Assembly: GCA_023150915.1 (NCBI GenBank)
Contig: JAKLKA010000114.1
Location: 1-43,576 of the forward strand
Length of the DNA stretch: 43,576 nt
Direction of reading: 5' to 3'
DNA from: Polyangiaceae bacterium
Lineage (GTDB): Bacteria > Myxococcota_A > Polyangia > Polyangiales > Polyangiaceae
A program made the position numbers and the translations under genes. The notes beneath the pieces are model-generated. The model saw only the letters and a list, made by a program, of their open reading frames with translations, did no database searches and was not told the DNA's origin. This document shows, piece after piece, positions 25,938-36,210 of the stretch (the stretch's first letter is position 1; the number at the start of each line of letters is the position of its first letter).

Positions 25938-26990
25938 ATGAAGCGCAGCGTTTGGGTGCAGGCGGCCCTGGTCGGCGGCCTCTCGCTCGGTCTGTTGGTG
26001 GGCTGCCCGAAGAAGCCGGACAAGATCGTGGCAGCGGGCGAAGACAAGGCGCTGACCGACGCCGAGATCGACCGCGAGCCCGAGGCGCTGATGCCCAGCG
26101 GCGCCATCGGGTTGTTCTCGGTCGACGCCAAGAAGCTCTTTGCCTCGCAGTTCGGGCAGAAGGTGCTGGCCATTGCGCGGGCGCGCACGCCGGTGCCGCC
26201 CAGCGCGGGTTTCGAGCCCGAGCGCGATCTGGACCACGCGCTGGTCGGGCTGTACTCGATGCAGGGCGCGGACTCGGTCTCGGTGCTGAGCGGGCGCTTC
26301 GACAAGGCCGCCATCGAGCGCGCTGCCGACGGCACGCAGAAGACGCCGCTGGGCACGCCGGTGGTCAAGTCGAGCTATGCCGGCCGCACGCTCTACACCT
26401 CGCACAACCTGGGGTTCGTGGTGCTGACCGCCAAGACCGTGCTCTTGGGCAACGAGACCGGAATCCGCCGGGCGCTCGACCGCATCAAGGAGGGGCGCGT
26501 GCGCAAGCAGCTTCCGGAGTGGTTCGCCGAGCTCTCGAAGACCCCGGGGGCGCCGGTGGTCGCCGGCTTCGACCTGCGCGCGCAACCGCTGAGCGATGCG
26601 GCGCGCCAGCAGTTCCCCTTCTTGAACGGGATGGAAACGGCGCGCATGGTCGGCAACTTCGAGTCGCCGGGCGTGAACGTGGCCGGCACCATGACCTATG
26701 GGGACGCGCAGGGTGCAGCCGCCGGGGCGCAGTCGCTCTCGGCGATCAAGGACACCGTCGCGAGCTTCGGCTGGCTGGCGCAGTTGCTGGGCATCGGGCA
26801 GCCCATTCGCCAGCTGGACGCGAAGGCCGAGGGGAAGGACACCAAGTTCGTCGCGGCGCTCGACGCGGCCGAGGTCGGCAAGATGCTCGATCAGCTCTCG
26901 GGCTTCTTGGGGGTGCAGAACCAACCCACGGTGATCCCCGCCACCCAGACCCCGGGCCTGACCGGCGGCCCCGGCGATTCGAAGAAGTGA
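25938..26990 (+). CDS. Predicted lipoprotein between pheA and aroA
   Basis: 350 residues from ATG 25938. The signal has lipobox LVGC at residue 23, followed by PKKPDK. The mature part alternates beta strands and helices: GAIGLFSVDAKKLFASQFGQ, LDHALVGLYSMQGADSVSV, LGFVVLTAKTVLLGNETGIR and RVRKQLPEWFAEL. No named family is recognised, but the plan (a long alpha/beta substrate-free domain testing self-values) resembles that of the lipoprotein at 29036 between cmk and rpsA, so the two may be distant paralogues. It ends 7 bp before aroA on the same strand and is probably in its operon. Residues near the C-terminus are Pro/Thr/Gly-rich. Confidence 0.75.
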   Translation: MKRSVWVQAALVGGLSLGLLVGCPKKPDKIVAAGEDKALTDAEIDREPEALMPSGAIGLFSVDAKKLFASQFGQKVLAIARARTPVPPSAGFEPERDLDHALVGLYSMQGADSVSVLSGRFDKAAIERAADGTQKTPLGTPVVKSSYAGRTLYTSHNLGFVVLTAKTVLLGNETGIRRALDRIKEGRVRKQLPEWFAELSKTPGAPVVAGFDLRAQPLSDAARQQFPFLNGMETARMVGNFESPGVNVAGTMTYGDAQGAAAGAQSLSAIKDTVASFGWLAQLLGIGQPIRQLDAKAEGKDTKFVAALDAAEVGKMLDQLSGFLGVQNQPTVIPATQTPGLTGGPGDSKK

Positions 26991-26997
26991 GAGCTCG

Positions 26998-28350
26998 GTG
27001 GCGCGCCTGATCGTCCAGCCTCTGTCGCGGCCGCTGAGCGGCAGCGTGCCCGTGCCCGCCGACAAGAGCATCAGCCACCGGGCGGTGATCATGGCGGCCT
27101 TGACCCATGGCTGCTCGGAGCTCGCTGGCTTCTCGTACGGCGAGGACAACGTCGCCACCCAGCGGGCGTTCTCCCAGATGGGCGTGCGCATCGAAGACGA
27201 CGCTCACGGCACGCTGCGGGTGCACGGCGTGGGCCTCGCGGGGCTCACGGCGCCGGCCGACGCCATCGACTGTGGCAACTCGGGGACCACCATGCGGCTC
27301 TTGGCGGGGGTGCTCGCCGGGCAGCCGTTCGCCTCGCGCCTGGTGGGGGACGCCTCGCTCACCCGCCGTCCCATGACCCGGATCGTCCAGCCGCTGGGCC
27401 AGCGTGGCGCCGTGATCTCGGGCACGCCGCGCGGGGGCGACGGGGGCGAGGTGACGGCGCCGCTCTCCGTCGGTCCGCTGCCGGCCGGGCGCCGGCTCGA
27501 CCCCCTCGAGTACCAGCTGCCGGTGGCCAGCGCGCAGGTCAAGAGCGCGCTCTTGCTCTCGGGCCTGTGGGCCAGCGGCCCGACCCTGCTGCGCGAGCCG
27601 CTGGTCTCGCGCGACCACACCGAGCGCATGCTCAGCGCGCTGGGGCTGTTGATCGAGACCGCGGGTCCCATCGTGAAGCTGCACCCGCCGGCCGATCCGC
27701 TGTCGATCGACCCGTTCTCCATCGAGCTGCCGGGGGACCTGTCCGCCGCCGCATTCGTGCTGGCCGCAGGGCTCTTGTGCGAGGGCGCAGTGGTCACCAC
27801 CCGTGCCACCGGTGTGAACCCCACGCGCTCGGGGTTCATCGACATCGTCCGGCGGCTGGGCGGCGAGCTGTCGATCGCGCCCCGCGGCGAATCGCTGGGC
27901 GAGCCGCGGGCCGAGATCACGGCGCGCCATTCGGGGCTGCGCGGGCAGAGCGTGGGGGGTGAGCTGGCGCTGCGCGCCATCGACGAGATCCCGATCTGCG
28001 CGGCGCTCGCGGCCCGCGCCACCGGCGTCACGCGCTTCTTCGACGTGGCCGAGCTGCGGGTGAAAGAGAGCGATCGCATCGCGGCCATCGTGGCGCTGCT
28101 CCAGGCCTTCGGGGTCGACGCGTCCGAGCACGAAGACGGTTTCTCGGTCGAGGGGCGCCCGGGCGGGCGGCTCCGGGCCGCGCAGGTCGACAGCCGCGGC
28201 GATCACCGAATCGCGATGACCGCCACGGTGCTGGGCCTGTTCGCCGACGGCCCCACGGTGGTGGACGACGCGGGCTGCATCGCCACCAGCTTCCCGCGCT
28301 TCGCCGGCACGTTGCGGGCGCTGGGCGCCGAGGTAGAGGTCGAGCCATGA
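26998..28350 (+). CDS. aroA: 3-phosphoshikimate 1-carboxyvinyltransferase (EPSP synthase)
   Basis: 450 residues from GTG 26998. It catalyses the sixth shikimate-pathway step, joining shikimate 3-phosphate and phosphoenolpyruvate. All family motifs are present: PADKSISHRAVIMAAL (K23 and nearby), DCGNSGTTMRLLAG, LTRRPMTRI, SAQVKSALLL, SRDHTERML, LPGDLSAAAFVLAAGL, LRVKESDRIAAI and DSRGDHRIAMT. The length is typical. It follows the lipoprotein gene closely and overlaps cmk by 4 bp (ATGA), so translation of the two is coupled. It supplies the chorismate used by PheA upstream. Confidence 0.96.
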   Translation: MARLIVQPLSRPLSGSVPVPADKSISHRAVIMAALTHGCSELAGFSYGEDNVATQRAFSQMGVRIEDDAHGTLRVHGVGLAGLTAPADAIDCGNSGTTMRLLAGVLAGQPFASRLVGDASLTRRPMTRIVQPLGQRGAVISGTPRGGDGGEVTAPLSVGPLPAGRRLDPLEYQLPVASAQVKSALLLSGLWASGPTLLREPLVSRDHTERMLSALGLLIETAGPIVKLHPPADPLSIDPFSIELPGDLSAAAFVLAAGLLCEGAVVTTRATGVNPTRSGFIDIVRRLGGELSIAPRGESLGEPRAEITARHSGLRGQSVGGELALRAIDEIPICAALAARATGVTRFFDVAELRVKESDRIAAIVALLQAFGVDASEHEDGFSVEGRPGGRLRAAQVDSRGDHRIAMTATVLGLFADGPTVVDDAGCIATSFPRFAGTLRALGAEVEVEP

Positions 28351-29057
28351 CCCGAACGCGCCCGGTGGTGGCCATCGACGGGCCGGCGGGGGCCGGCAAG
28401 ACCACGGTGACGCGCAAGGTGGCTGCCGAGCTCGGCTACCTGCTGGTCGACACCGGCGCCATCTACCGCTCGGTGGCGCTGGCGGCCCAGCGGCAGGGGC
28501 TCGACTTTGCCGACGCCGACGCGGTGGGCCGCCTGGCGCAGGGCCTGGCCGCGCGCGAGGGCATCCGCTTTGCGTCGCAGGCGGGCGGCGGGCAGCGCGT
28601 GCTCTTGGACGACGACGACGTCTCGACCGCCATCCGCACCCAAGAGATCGCCGAGGGCGCGAGCCGCGTCTCGGCCATCCCGGCGGTGCGCGCGGCGCTG
28701 CTCGACATGCAGCGGCGGGCGGGTATGCCGGGCGGGGTGGTGTTGGAAGGGCGCGACATCGGCAGCGTGGTGTTCCCCGACGCCGAGGCCAAGTTCTTCC
28801 TCACCGCCAGCGTCGAGGTCCGCGCCGTGCGCCGCAAGGCCGAGCTCGAGGCCCGGGGTGAGCCCGCCGATCTCGAGGTGATCGCGCGCGAAGTGCGGGA
28901 CCGCGACCATCGCGACAGCACGCGGCCGGTGGCGCCCCTGACTCAGGCGCCGGACGCGATCTTGGTCGACAGCTCGGCGCTCGACATCGACGCGGTGGTG
29001 GGGCGCATCGTCGCCCACGTTCGGGAGGTCGAACGACGGCTCGCTTCGCCGGCCTGA
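28347..29057 (+). CDS. cmk: Cytidylate kinase
   Basis: 236 residues from ATG 28347, overlapping the aroA stop. The P-loop IDGPAGAGKTTVTRK (residues 10-24) and the CMP-site sequence YLLVDTGAIYRSVAL are typical. Later marks are TQEIAEGASRVSAIPAVR, LEGRDIGSVVFPDAEAKFFL and RDRDHRDSTRPVAPL. The enzyme phosphorylates CMP and dCMP with ATP. The aroA-cmk-rpsA order is widespread in Proteobacteria and related groups. Confidence 0.96.
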   Translation: MTRTRPVVAIDGPAGAGKTTVTRKVAAELGYLLVDTGAIYRSVALAAQRQGLDFADADAVGRLAQGLAAREGIRFASQAGGGQRVLLDDDDVSTAIRTQEIAEGASRVSAIPAVRAALLDMQRRAGMPGGVVLEGRDIGSVVFPDAEAKFFLTASVEVRAVRRKAELEARGEPADLEVIAREVRDRDHRDSTRPVAPLTQAPDAILVDSSALDIDAVVGRIVAHVREVERRLASPA

Positions 29058-29950
29058 CGCTGGCGCTGCTGCTGTCGGCCTGCGCCGGCCGGCCGCGCAT
29101 TCCCCCGCCGGAGGCGCCCGCGCCCGCGTTCCGCGAGCCCAGCGACGCCATCCCGGCCGAGCTCGACGTCGCCCTGCGGGTCGATCTGTCGAAGATCCGC
29201 GCGGCGCTGGGCGAGAGCACCTTCGACCTGCTGCGGCAGAAGAGCGGCGATCGGGACGCGCTGGCGACCGACGCCTTGTCGCGGGCCGACACGGTGTGGA
29301 TCGCGCTCCGGCCCAGCGCGCGGGGGACGCTCGACGACAGCGTGACGATCTTGAGGGGGCGCTTCCGCGAGATCGATCCGAGCCGAACCCCCGGCTGGGG
29401 GCTGGCCGCGGATCTGGGCGCCGGGTGGCGGCGCTTCGACCGGAAGGGCAAGGTCGCCCGCAGCGCGCCGGCGCGGATCTACGCCCGGGGGGACGACCTC
29501 TTGGTCTTCGTGACCACCGCCCCGCTCGACAGCGTCGAGCGCCGGCTGGAGCAGGGGATCGCGGACGATCACCTGGACCCTGCCGAGAAGGGGGTGCTCT
29601 CGGTCGACGCCCGGCCGCGCCCCCTCGGGCGCCTGGCCAGTCAGTACTCGCCCACCCTGGGGCGGCTGCTCGAGCGCTCCGAGCGCCTGCGGCTCACGGC
29701 CGACCTGGATGCGCAGGGCCTGAGCGCCGAGCTCGAGCTCCAGCTCGGGACCGCGTCCGAGGCGCGGGCTGTGGCAGAATCCCTCGCCTCGGTGGCGCGC
29801 GCGCTGGGCCAGACCCGAGGCCTCGGCGCGCAGATCGCCGAAGGTCTGGTGGTCGAGGCGGTGGGTGAGCGGGCGGTCGTCCGGCTGAAGCTGCCCCCCG
29901 AGGCCCTGGCGCGGGCCGCGCGCTGCGCCGGGGGCGGTGGATGCGAATGA
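29036..29950 (+). CDS. Predicted lipoprotein between cmk and rpsA, no usual start codon
   Basis: The frame that ends at 29950 encodes a clear lipoprotein signal upstream (GLTLALLLSACAGRP, lipobox LSAC), but no ATG, GTG or TTG occurs in frame before TTG 29276, which would remove the signal. A GGGAGG at 29023-29028 lies 7 bp before ACG 29036, the best candidate start, giving 304 residues. The mature part has DVALRVDLSKIRAALGES, SRADTVWIALRPSARG, PARIYARGDDLLVFVTTAP and KGVLSVDARPRPLGRLASQY. Its plan resembles the lipoprotein at 25938. The start overlaps the cmk end by 22 bp. The beginning is uncertain; the coding part from 29276 on is well supported. Confidence 0.6.
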   Translation, partial: TARFAGLTLALLLSACAGRPRIPPPEAPAPAFREPSDAIPAELDVALRVDLSKIRAALGESTFDLLRQKSGDRDALATDALSRADTVWIALRPSARGTLDDSVTILRGRFREIDPSRTPGWGLAADLGAGWRRFDRKGKVARSAPARIYARGDDLLVFVTTAPLDSVERRLEQGIADDHLDPAEKGVLSVDARPRPLGRLASQYSPTLGRLLERSERLRLTADLDAQGLSAELELQLGTASEARAVAESLASVARALGQTRGLGAQIAEGLVVEAVGERAVVRLKLPPEALARAARCAGGGGCE

Positions 29951-29952
29951 GC

Positions 29953-29980
29953 GGCCCCGGGTTTCCCGTTTGACGGGGCC
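29953..29980 (+). other. Hairpin in front of rpsA
   Basis: GGCCCCG (29953-29959) and CGGGGCC (29974-29980) can pair as a 7-bp stem with a 14-base loop just after the stop of the lipoprotein gene. There is no T run, so it may be a weak terminator or a part of the rpsA leader. Confidence 0.4.
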
Positions 29981-30074
29981 CACACCGTGCGCTACGGGAG
30001 GCGTCCCTTCGGGCGAGGCGCATGGGCGCGGTCCATCTCGGGCCTCCCCAACACGACCAAGAAGTCCGAAGGCC

Positions 30075-30081
30075 AAGGAGG
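30075..30081 (+). promoter_or_regulatory. Strong but distant Shine-Dalgarno of rpsA
   Basis: AAGGAGG is a perfect anti-16S match, placed 14 bp before ATG 30096, longer than the usual 5-10 bp. It supports ATG 30096 as the start of rpsA rather than upstream in-frame codons. Confidence 0.6.
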
Positions 30082-30095
30082 CATCGAACCGTCCC

Positions 30096-31826
<1,731 letters not shown>

Positions 31827-31911
31827 CTCGCATCAATACGCCGGCCTTGGCCCCGTGCGGCGCGTCCGCGGCGGGGCCAGCCGGCGCCTCGTCCGCGCGG
31901 GGGGAGGGCGC

Positions 31912-33201
31912 ATGAAAGACCCGCTGATCATCGACGAGCCTCGGCCGAGCCGCTTCGGGTGGACGCGGGCGCGGGTGGTGTTCTTGGCGCTCTCGGGGGC
32001 CGCGGTGGTGGCCACCCTGCTCTGGGCCAGCGAGGTGGTGCTGCCGTTCATCATGGCGCTGATCATCGCCTACGTGCTCACGCCCGCCGTCGAGCTGTGC
32101 GAGCGCGCGAAGCTGCCCCGCGCGCTGTCGATCATCTTGGTCTACGTGGTCACGCTCGGCGCGCTCTACCTGGCCGTGGCCGCCATGGCCCCGCGCCTGT
32201 ATCAAGAGACGATGACGCTGGCGCGCGACACGCCGCAGCTCAGCGAAAAGCTGACCACCACCTGGGCGCCGCGGGTCGAGGACTTCGCACAGGGCATCAT
32301 GGACCGGGTCTCGCCCCCGGCGCCGCCGGTGGAGCGGGCGCCGGCCCTCGAGATCCACAAGCGCCCGGACGGGTCGTTCGCGGTGGAGCTGCGGTCGGGC
32401 GTCGAGATCGTGCAAGAGGACGCGAAGCACTGGAAGATCTTGCCGGCCACCCCCGAGACCGGCGAGCGCTTCAGCGCGGCAAGGCTGGCCCGCGAGGCGG
32501 CCGCGCAAGCGGTGGAATACCTGAAGCGCAACGCGCTCGACCTGCTCAAGGTGGGCCAGGCCATCTTCGGCAAGGTGGCACGCAGCATCTTCTTGTTCTT
32601 TCTGACGCTGATGGTGGCGGCCTACTTGATGCTCACGCGCGAGTCGATCATCGCGTTCTTCCGCTCGCTGCCGCCGCAGCACTCGCGGCAGAGCTTCGAC
32701 CGCCTGATGCTGCGCATCGACCGGGGGCTGGCGGGTGTGGTGCGCGGCCAGCTGTTGATTTGCTTGGTGAACGGCGTGCTCTCGGCCATCGGCTTCTGGA
32801 TGTTCGGCCTGAAGTACTGGCCCATCATGGCGCTGGTGGCGGGCGTGATGAGCATCATCCCGATCTTCGGCTCGATCCTCAGCACCATCCCTGCCGTGCT
32901 CATCGGCTTGACCCAGGATTTTTTCACGGCGCTCTGGGTGCTGCTGTGGATCATCGGCATTCACCAGGTCGAGGCGAACCTGCTCAACCCGAAGATCATC
33001 GGGGTGGCGGCCAAGATCCACCCGGTGCTGGTGGTGTTCTCGCTGATCGTGGGCGAGCACTTCTTCGGCCTGTGGGGCGCCCTGCTCGCGGTGCCGGCGC
33101 TGTCGCTGGCGCAAAGCGTGTTCTTGCACTTCCGCTACGAGCTCTTGCCCGACGCGGGCCCCGACAGCCTGCTGCCGCCGCCCAAGGCGGCGGAGGGCTA
33201 G
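31912..33201 (+). CDS. AI-2E family transporter (PerM-like permease)
   Basis: 429 residues from ATG 31912, preceded by a GGGGAGG-like site. About eight hydrophobic segments occur: two near the N-terminus (VVFLALSGAAVVATLLW, VVLPFIMALIIAYVL), then a large soluble insert with helices (about residues 85-215), and further segments after IFLFFLTLMVAAYLMLT. Family marks are VVRGQLLICLVNGVLSAIGF, IIPIFGSILSTIPAVLIGLT, HQVEANLLNPKIIGVAAKIH and GLWGALLAVPALSLAQS. The family includes exporters of autoinducer-2 and Na+/H+ antiporters; the substrate cannot be predicted. It lies 85 bp after rpsA, possibly a separate unit. Confidence 0.9.
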   Translation: MKDPLIIDEPRPSRFGWTRARVVFLALSGAAVVATLLWASEVVLPFIMALIIAYVLTPAVELCERAKLPRALSIILVYVVTLGALYLAVAAMAPRLYQETMTLARDTPQLSEKLTTTWAPRVEDFAQGIMDRVSPPAPPVERAPALEIHKRPDGSFAVELRSGVEIVQEDAKHWKILPATPETGERFSAARLAREAAAQAVEYLKRNALDLLKVGQAIFGKVARSIFLFFLTLMVAAYLMLTRESIIAFFRSLPPQHSRQSFDRLMLRIDRGLAGVVRGQLLICLVNGVLSAIGFWMFGLKYWPIMALVAGVMSIIPIFGSILSTIPAVLIGLTQDFFTALWVLLWIIGIHQVEANLLNPKIIGVAAKIHPVLVVFSLIVGEHFFGLWGALLAVPALSLAQSVFLHFRYELLPDAGPDSLLPPPKAAEG

Positions 33202-33243
33202 GGGCGCTTCCCCCCGGGGGGGCCGGCGGGCGACTTGCGCCCC
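33201..33243. other. GC-rich palindrome between permease and TPR-like genes
   Basis: CCCCCC followed by GGGGGGG (33210-33222) forms a perfect GC palindrome, flanked by GGGGCGC (33201-33207) and GCGCCCC (33237-33243), which can pair over it. There is no T run. It may be a terminator-like or mRNA-stabilising element. Confidence 0.45.
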
Positions 33244-33270
33244 GGGCCCATCGAGCGCTAAGAGCGGCCC

Positions 33271-34233
33271 GTGGCAAAAGAAGCCCGGAAGCTCAAGCGC
33301 GCCGCCGACCGGCGCGACGACGACGGCAAGAGCCGCAAGAAGCCCTCGATCAGCGAGCCGATGAAGCAGCGGCCGGTCGAGGTGCCGGACCCGCTCAAGG
33401 GCGACGCGTTCAAGACGCTGCTCAAGCGCCTCAGCTTGCCGCTGGTCGCGGTGTGGTTGATCGGGGCGTTCGCCGCCAGCTTCACCCACTCGACGACCGG
33501 CAGGTCGCTGGCCCTGGGGTTGCCGGCGCTGGCCACGCTGCTGCTCTTGGGCGTGGTCTTCTGGGCGGTGCAGCAGGCGAAGAAGGCCCGCAGCGTCGCG
33601 GGCATCTTGAACAAGGTCGAGACCGCCGAAGATCGCAAGGCGGCGCTGGCCGAGCTGGACGCTTCGTTCAAGAAGAAGGACCCGGCCGCCATCTTCGCCA
33701 GGGCGCAGCTCGAGCTGCAAGAAGATCCGAAGAAGGCCCTGATCACGCTGGAGCAGATCGAGCTGGGCAAGGTGCAGGCCACGGTGGCCGACGAGGCGCG
33801 CACGCAGCGCGCCATGATCCACCTCTTGATGGGCGACGTGGGCGATGCGCGGCCCCTGGCCGACGGCATCGACCTGAGCCGGCACCAAGATCCGCGCAGC
33901 CGCGCCATGATGACCGCGGTGATCGGCGAGGCCTGGGCGCGCAGCGGCCAAGCGAAGAAGGCGCTCGACACCCTGGGGCTGATCGACCCCGAAGATCCGG
34001 AGTACGAGCAGCTGCGCCCGCAGCTGTATCGCGCCCTGGCCTATGCCTATGCGCACACCAGCGACATGAAGGGCATGAAGCGCTGCGTCCGGCGGCTGGC
34101 GGACATCGATCTGCGCCTGCTCGGCGGGTTCTTGGCCAAGCGCGCCCACCCGCTCTTGCAGAAAGAGGCCAAGCAGACCCTCGAGAAGAGCGGTCAGCTG
34201 CCCCGCAAGATGGTGGTGCAGCGGGGGCTGTGA
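33271..34233 (+). CDS. Membrane protein with TPR-like repeats
   Basis: 320 residues from GTG 33271, with AAGAG at about 8 bp. A charged N-terminus (KEARKLKRAADRRDDDGK) is followed by two hydrophobic segments (SLPLVAVWLIGAFAASF, LGLPALATLLLLGVVFWAV), so the C-terminal part would stand on one side of the inner membrane. The rest is helical and TPR-like: DRKAALAELDASFKKKDP, ARAQLELQEDPKKALITLEQ, ARSGQAKKALDTLGLIDPED and LYRALAYAYAHTSDMKGMKR. TPR parts usually hold partner proteins. Its neighbour, with stop codons 1 bp apart, is the convergent sctV-like gene. No partner can be named. Confidence 0.8.
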   Translation: MAKEARKLKRAADRRDDDGKSRKKPSISEPMKQRPVEVPDPLKGDAFKTLLKRLSLPLVAVWLIGAFAASFTHSTTGRSLALGLPALATLLLLGVVFWAVQQAKKARSVAGILNKVETAEDRKAALAELDASFKKKDPAAIFARAQLELQEDPKKALITLEQIELGKVQATVADEARTQRAMIHLLMGDVGDARPLADGIDLSRHQDPRSRAMMTAVIGEAWARSGQAKKALDTLGLIDPEDPEYEQLRPQLYRALAYAYAHTSDMKGMKRCVRRLADIDLRLLGGFLAKRAHPLLQKEAKQTLEKSGQLPRKMVVQRGL

Positions 34234-34234
34234 G

Positions 34235-36205
34235 TCAGAGCCCCGCCAGCGTGGCTTTGGCCAGCGGGACGATGGCGATCTCGGGCAAGAGCTCGGCGTA
34301 CGACACCACCCGGAGCTCGGGCATGTCCAGCTCGAGCAGCTTGCGCGCGAAGCGGCGCACGTCGGGCTGGGTCAAGAGCACGGTCGTGGGGCCCGGCACC
34401 GATTCGCGCGCGCGGCGCACCGCCTTGACGATGTCCCGCGCGGCCGCCGGCGCCAGGGTGAGGTAGCTGCCGGCTGCGGTGCGCGAGATCGAGCCCCGGA
34501 TGGTGTCTTCGATCATCGGATCGAGCAGCACCACCTCGAGGTCACCCGCACCCGAGGTCAGCTCGTGGGTCAGCGCGCGGCGCATGCTCGAGCGGACCAG
34601 CTCGGCCAGCGTGAGCGGGTCTTTCTCGGCGTGCGCCACCTGGGCCAGCGACTCGAGCACGCCCCGGAGATCGCGGACGCTGACGCCCTCTTCCACCAGC
34701 CGGCGCAAGACGTCGGCCAGCAAGATCACGCTCACCGGCTTGGGCACCACCTGGCGCACGGTGGCGGGCGCCACCAGCTCGAGCTGATCGAGCAGGGTCT
34801 GGGTCTCCGAGATGCCCAGATAGTCGGCGGCTCGGCGGTGCAGGACGGCCAGCGACTCTTCGACCAGGAACCCGGCCACGTCGCCGTCCGCCAGCCCGGG
34901 GGGCAGCGCCATCGACTTCGCGGGCACCTCGGCCAAGCTGAGCACGATGGTCCGCTCGGGCAGATCGCCGCTGACCGCCACCCGACCGGCGGGCAGTGGC
35001 ACGCCCAGATCGCGGAACAGGACCTCTTGGATGGCCGAGGCCGCGGCGCGGACGCCGGCGCGGCGCAGCTCGCCGCCCCGGGTGTCGTCCTCGAGCAGGT
35101 GGGCCAGATCGGGGCTCACGTCCAGCGACCAGGGCACCACCACCGGGACGAAGCGCGGCGGCGCTTCCCCGCCGTCGCCGCGCTGCACCGGCTCGTTCGC
35201 GCTGGGCTCGCCCAGGGGCGCGCGGCGCGCGCTGCTGGCCCGCGAGGCCGCGAAGAGCAGCGCGCCGATCACCAGGAAGGGCAGGGCCGGCAGGCCCGGG
35301 ATGGCGGCCAGGATCAGCACGAACACGCTGGCCACGCGCATCGCCCGGGGGGCGCCGAAGATCTGTGAGGCCAGCTCTTGCCCCAGCGGCGTGTCCGGCT
35401 CTTCGCTGGCCACGCGCGTGACCAAGATGCCGGCGGCGGTCGAGAGCACCAGGGCCGGGATCTGCGAGACCAGCCCGTCGCCGATGGTGAGCAGGCCATA
35501 GCGCTTCACCGCCCCGATGAGCTCCATGTTCTTCTGCCCCACGCCGATGGCCACGCCGCCCAGGATGTTGATGGCGGTGATCAGGAAGGTGGCGATGGTG
35601 TCGCCCTTGACGAACTTCATGGCGCCGTCCATCGCGCCGTAGAACTGGCTCTCGCGGCTGAGCGTGCGGCGCCTTCGGCGGGCTTCGTTGCCGTCGATGG
35701 CCCCCGAGCGCAGCTCGGCGTCGATGGCCATCTGCTTTCCGGGCATGGCATCGAGCGTGAAGCGAGCGCCCACCTCGGCCACGCGCTCGGACCCCTTGGC
35801 AATCACCACGAACTGGATGATCGACAAGATCAGGAAGATCACCCCGCCCACCACGTAGTTGCCACGCACCACGAAGGTGCCGAACGCGCGGATCACCTCG
35901 CCGGCGTCGGCCTGGAGCAGGATCAAGCGCGTGCTGGACACGTTGAGCGCCAGTCGCACCAGCGTGGTGAGCAAGAGCAGGGTGGGGAAGGCCGCGATGC
36001 GCAGCGCGTCGCTGACGTAGAGGGTGACCAGCAAGATGGCGACCGACAGCGCCAGGTTCGAGGCGATCAGCAGATCGAGCAGCCAGGTGGGCAGCGGCAC
36101 GATCATCAGCCCGACGACCGCCATCACCAGCGCGGCCAGTGCGACCTCGGCGGTGGAGAAGCGTTTCTTCTGGGCGCCAAGGCGCAGGGCGGTGGGTGTA
36201 GCCAT
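34235..36205 (-). CDS. FHIPEP-family type III export gate protein (SctV/FlhA-like)
   Basis: 656 residues from ATG 36205, normal for the family. The N-terminal half has seven to eight hydrophobic segments with marks such as VGLMIVPLPTWLLDLLIASN, AFPTLLLLTTLVRLALNVSS, GARFTLDAMPGKQMAIDAEL, GDTIATFLITAINILGGVAI and DGLVSQIPALVLSTAAGI. A Ser/Pro/Gly-rich linker leads to the cytoplasmic domain (from about residue 350), ending with LELDMPELRVVSYAELLPEI. Proteins of this family form the nonameric export gate of the type III secretion system or flagellum. The absence of flagellar genes here, and the lineage, favour SctV of a non-flagellar system; the alternative FlhA is not excluded. No other type III gene is in the window. 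It starts 5 bp after the FIST gene. Confidence 0.88.
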   Translation of the reverse strand: MATPTALRLGAQKKRFSTAEVALAALVMAVVGLMIVPLPTWLLDLLIASNLALSVAILLVTLYVSDALRIAAFPTLLLLTTLVRLALNVSSTRLILLQADAGEVIRAFGTFVVRGNYVVGGVIFLILSIIQFVVIAKGSERVAEVGARFTLDAMPGKQMAIDAELRSGAIDGNEARRRRRTLSRESQFYGAMDGAMKFVKGDTIATFLITAINILGGVAIGVGQKNMELIGAVKRYGLLTIGDGLVSQIPALVLSTAAGILVTRVASEEPDTPLGQELASQIFGAPRAMRVASVFVLILAAIPGLPALPFLVIGALLFAASRASSARRAPLGEPSANEPVQRGDGGEAPPRFVPVVVPWSLDVSPDLAHLLEDDTRGGELRRAGVRAAASAIQEVLFRDLGVPLPAGRVAVSGDLPERTIVLSLAEVPAKSMALPPGLADGDVAGFLVEESLAVLHRRAADYLGISETQTLLDQLELVAPATVRQVVPKPVSVILLADVLRRLVEEGVSVRDLRGVLESLAQVAHAEKDPLTLAELVRSSMRRALTHELTSGAGDLEVVLLDPMIEDTIRGSISRTAAGSYLTLAPAAARDIVKAVRRARESVPGPTTVLLTQPDVRRFARKLLELDMPELRVVSYAELLPEIAIVPLAKATLAGL

Positions 36206-36210
36206 GGGGA

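Noticed and set aside
29937-30095. Extension of rpsA to an upstream start
   Set aside because: The added residues are unlike S1, and a strong AAGGAGG lies before ATG 30096.
34235-36205. Assignment as flagellar FlhA
   Set aside because: No flagellar genes are nearby and the lineage appears to be non-flagellated, so SctV is more likely. Kept open as an alternative.
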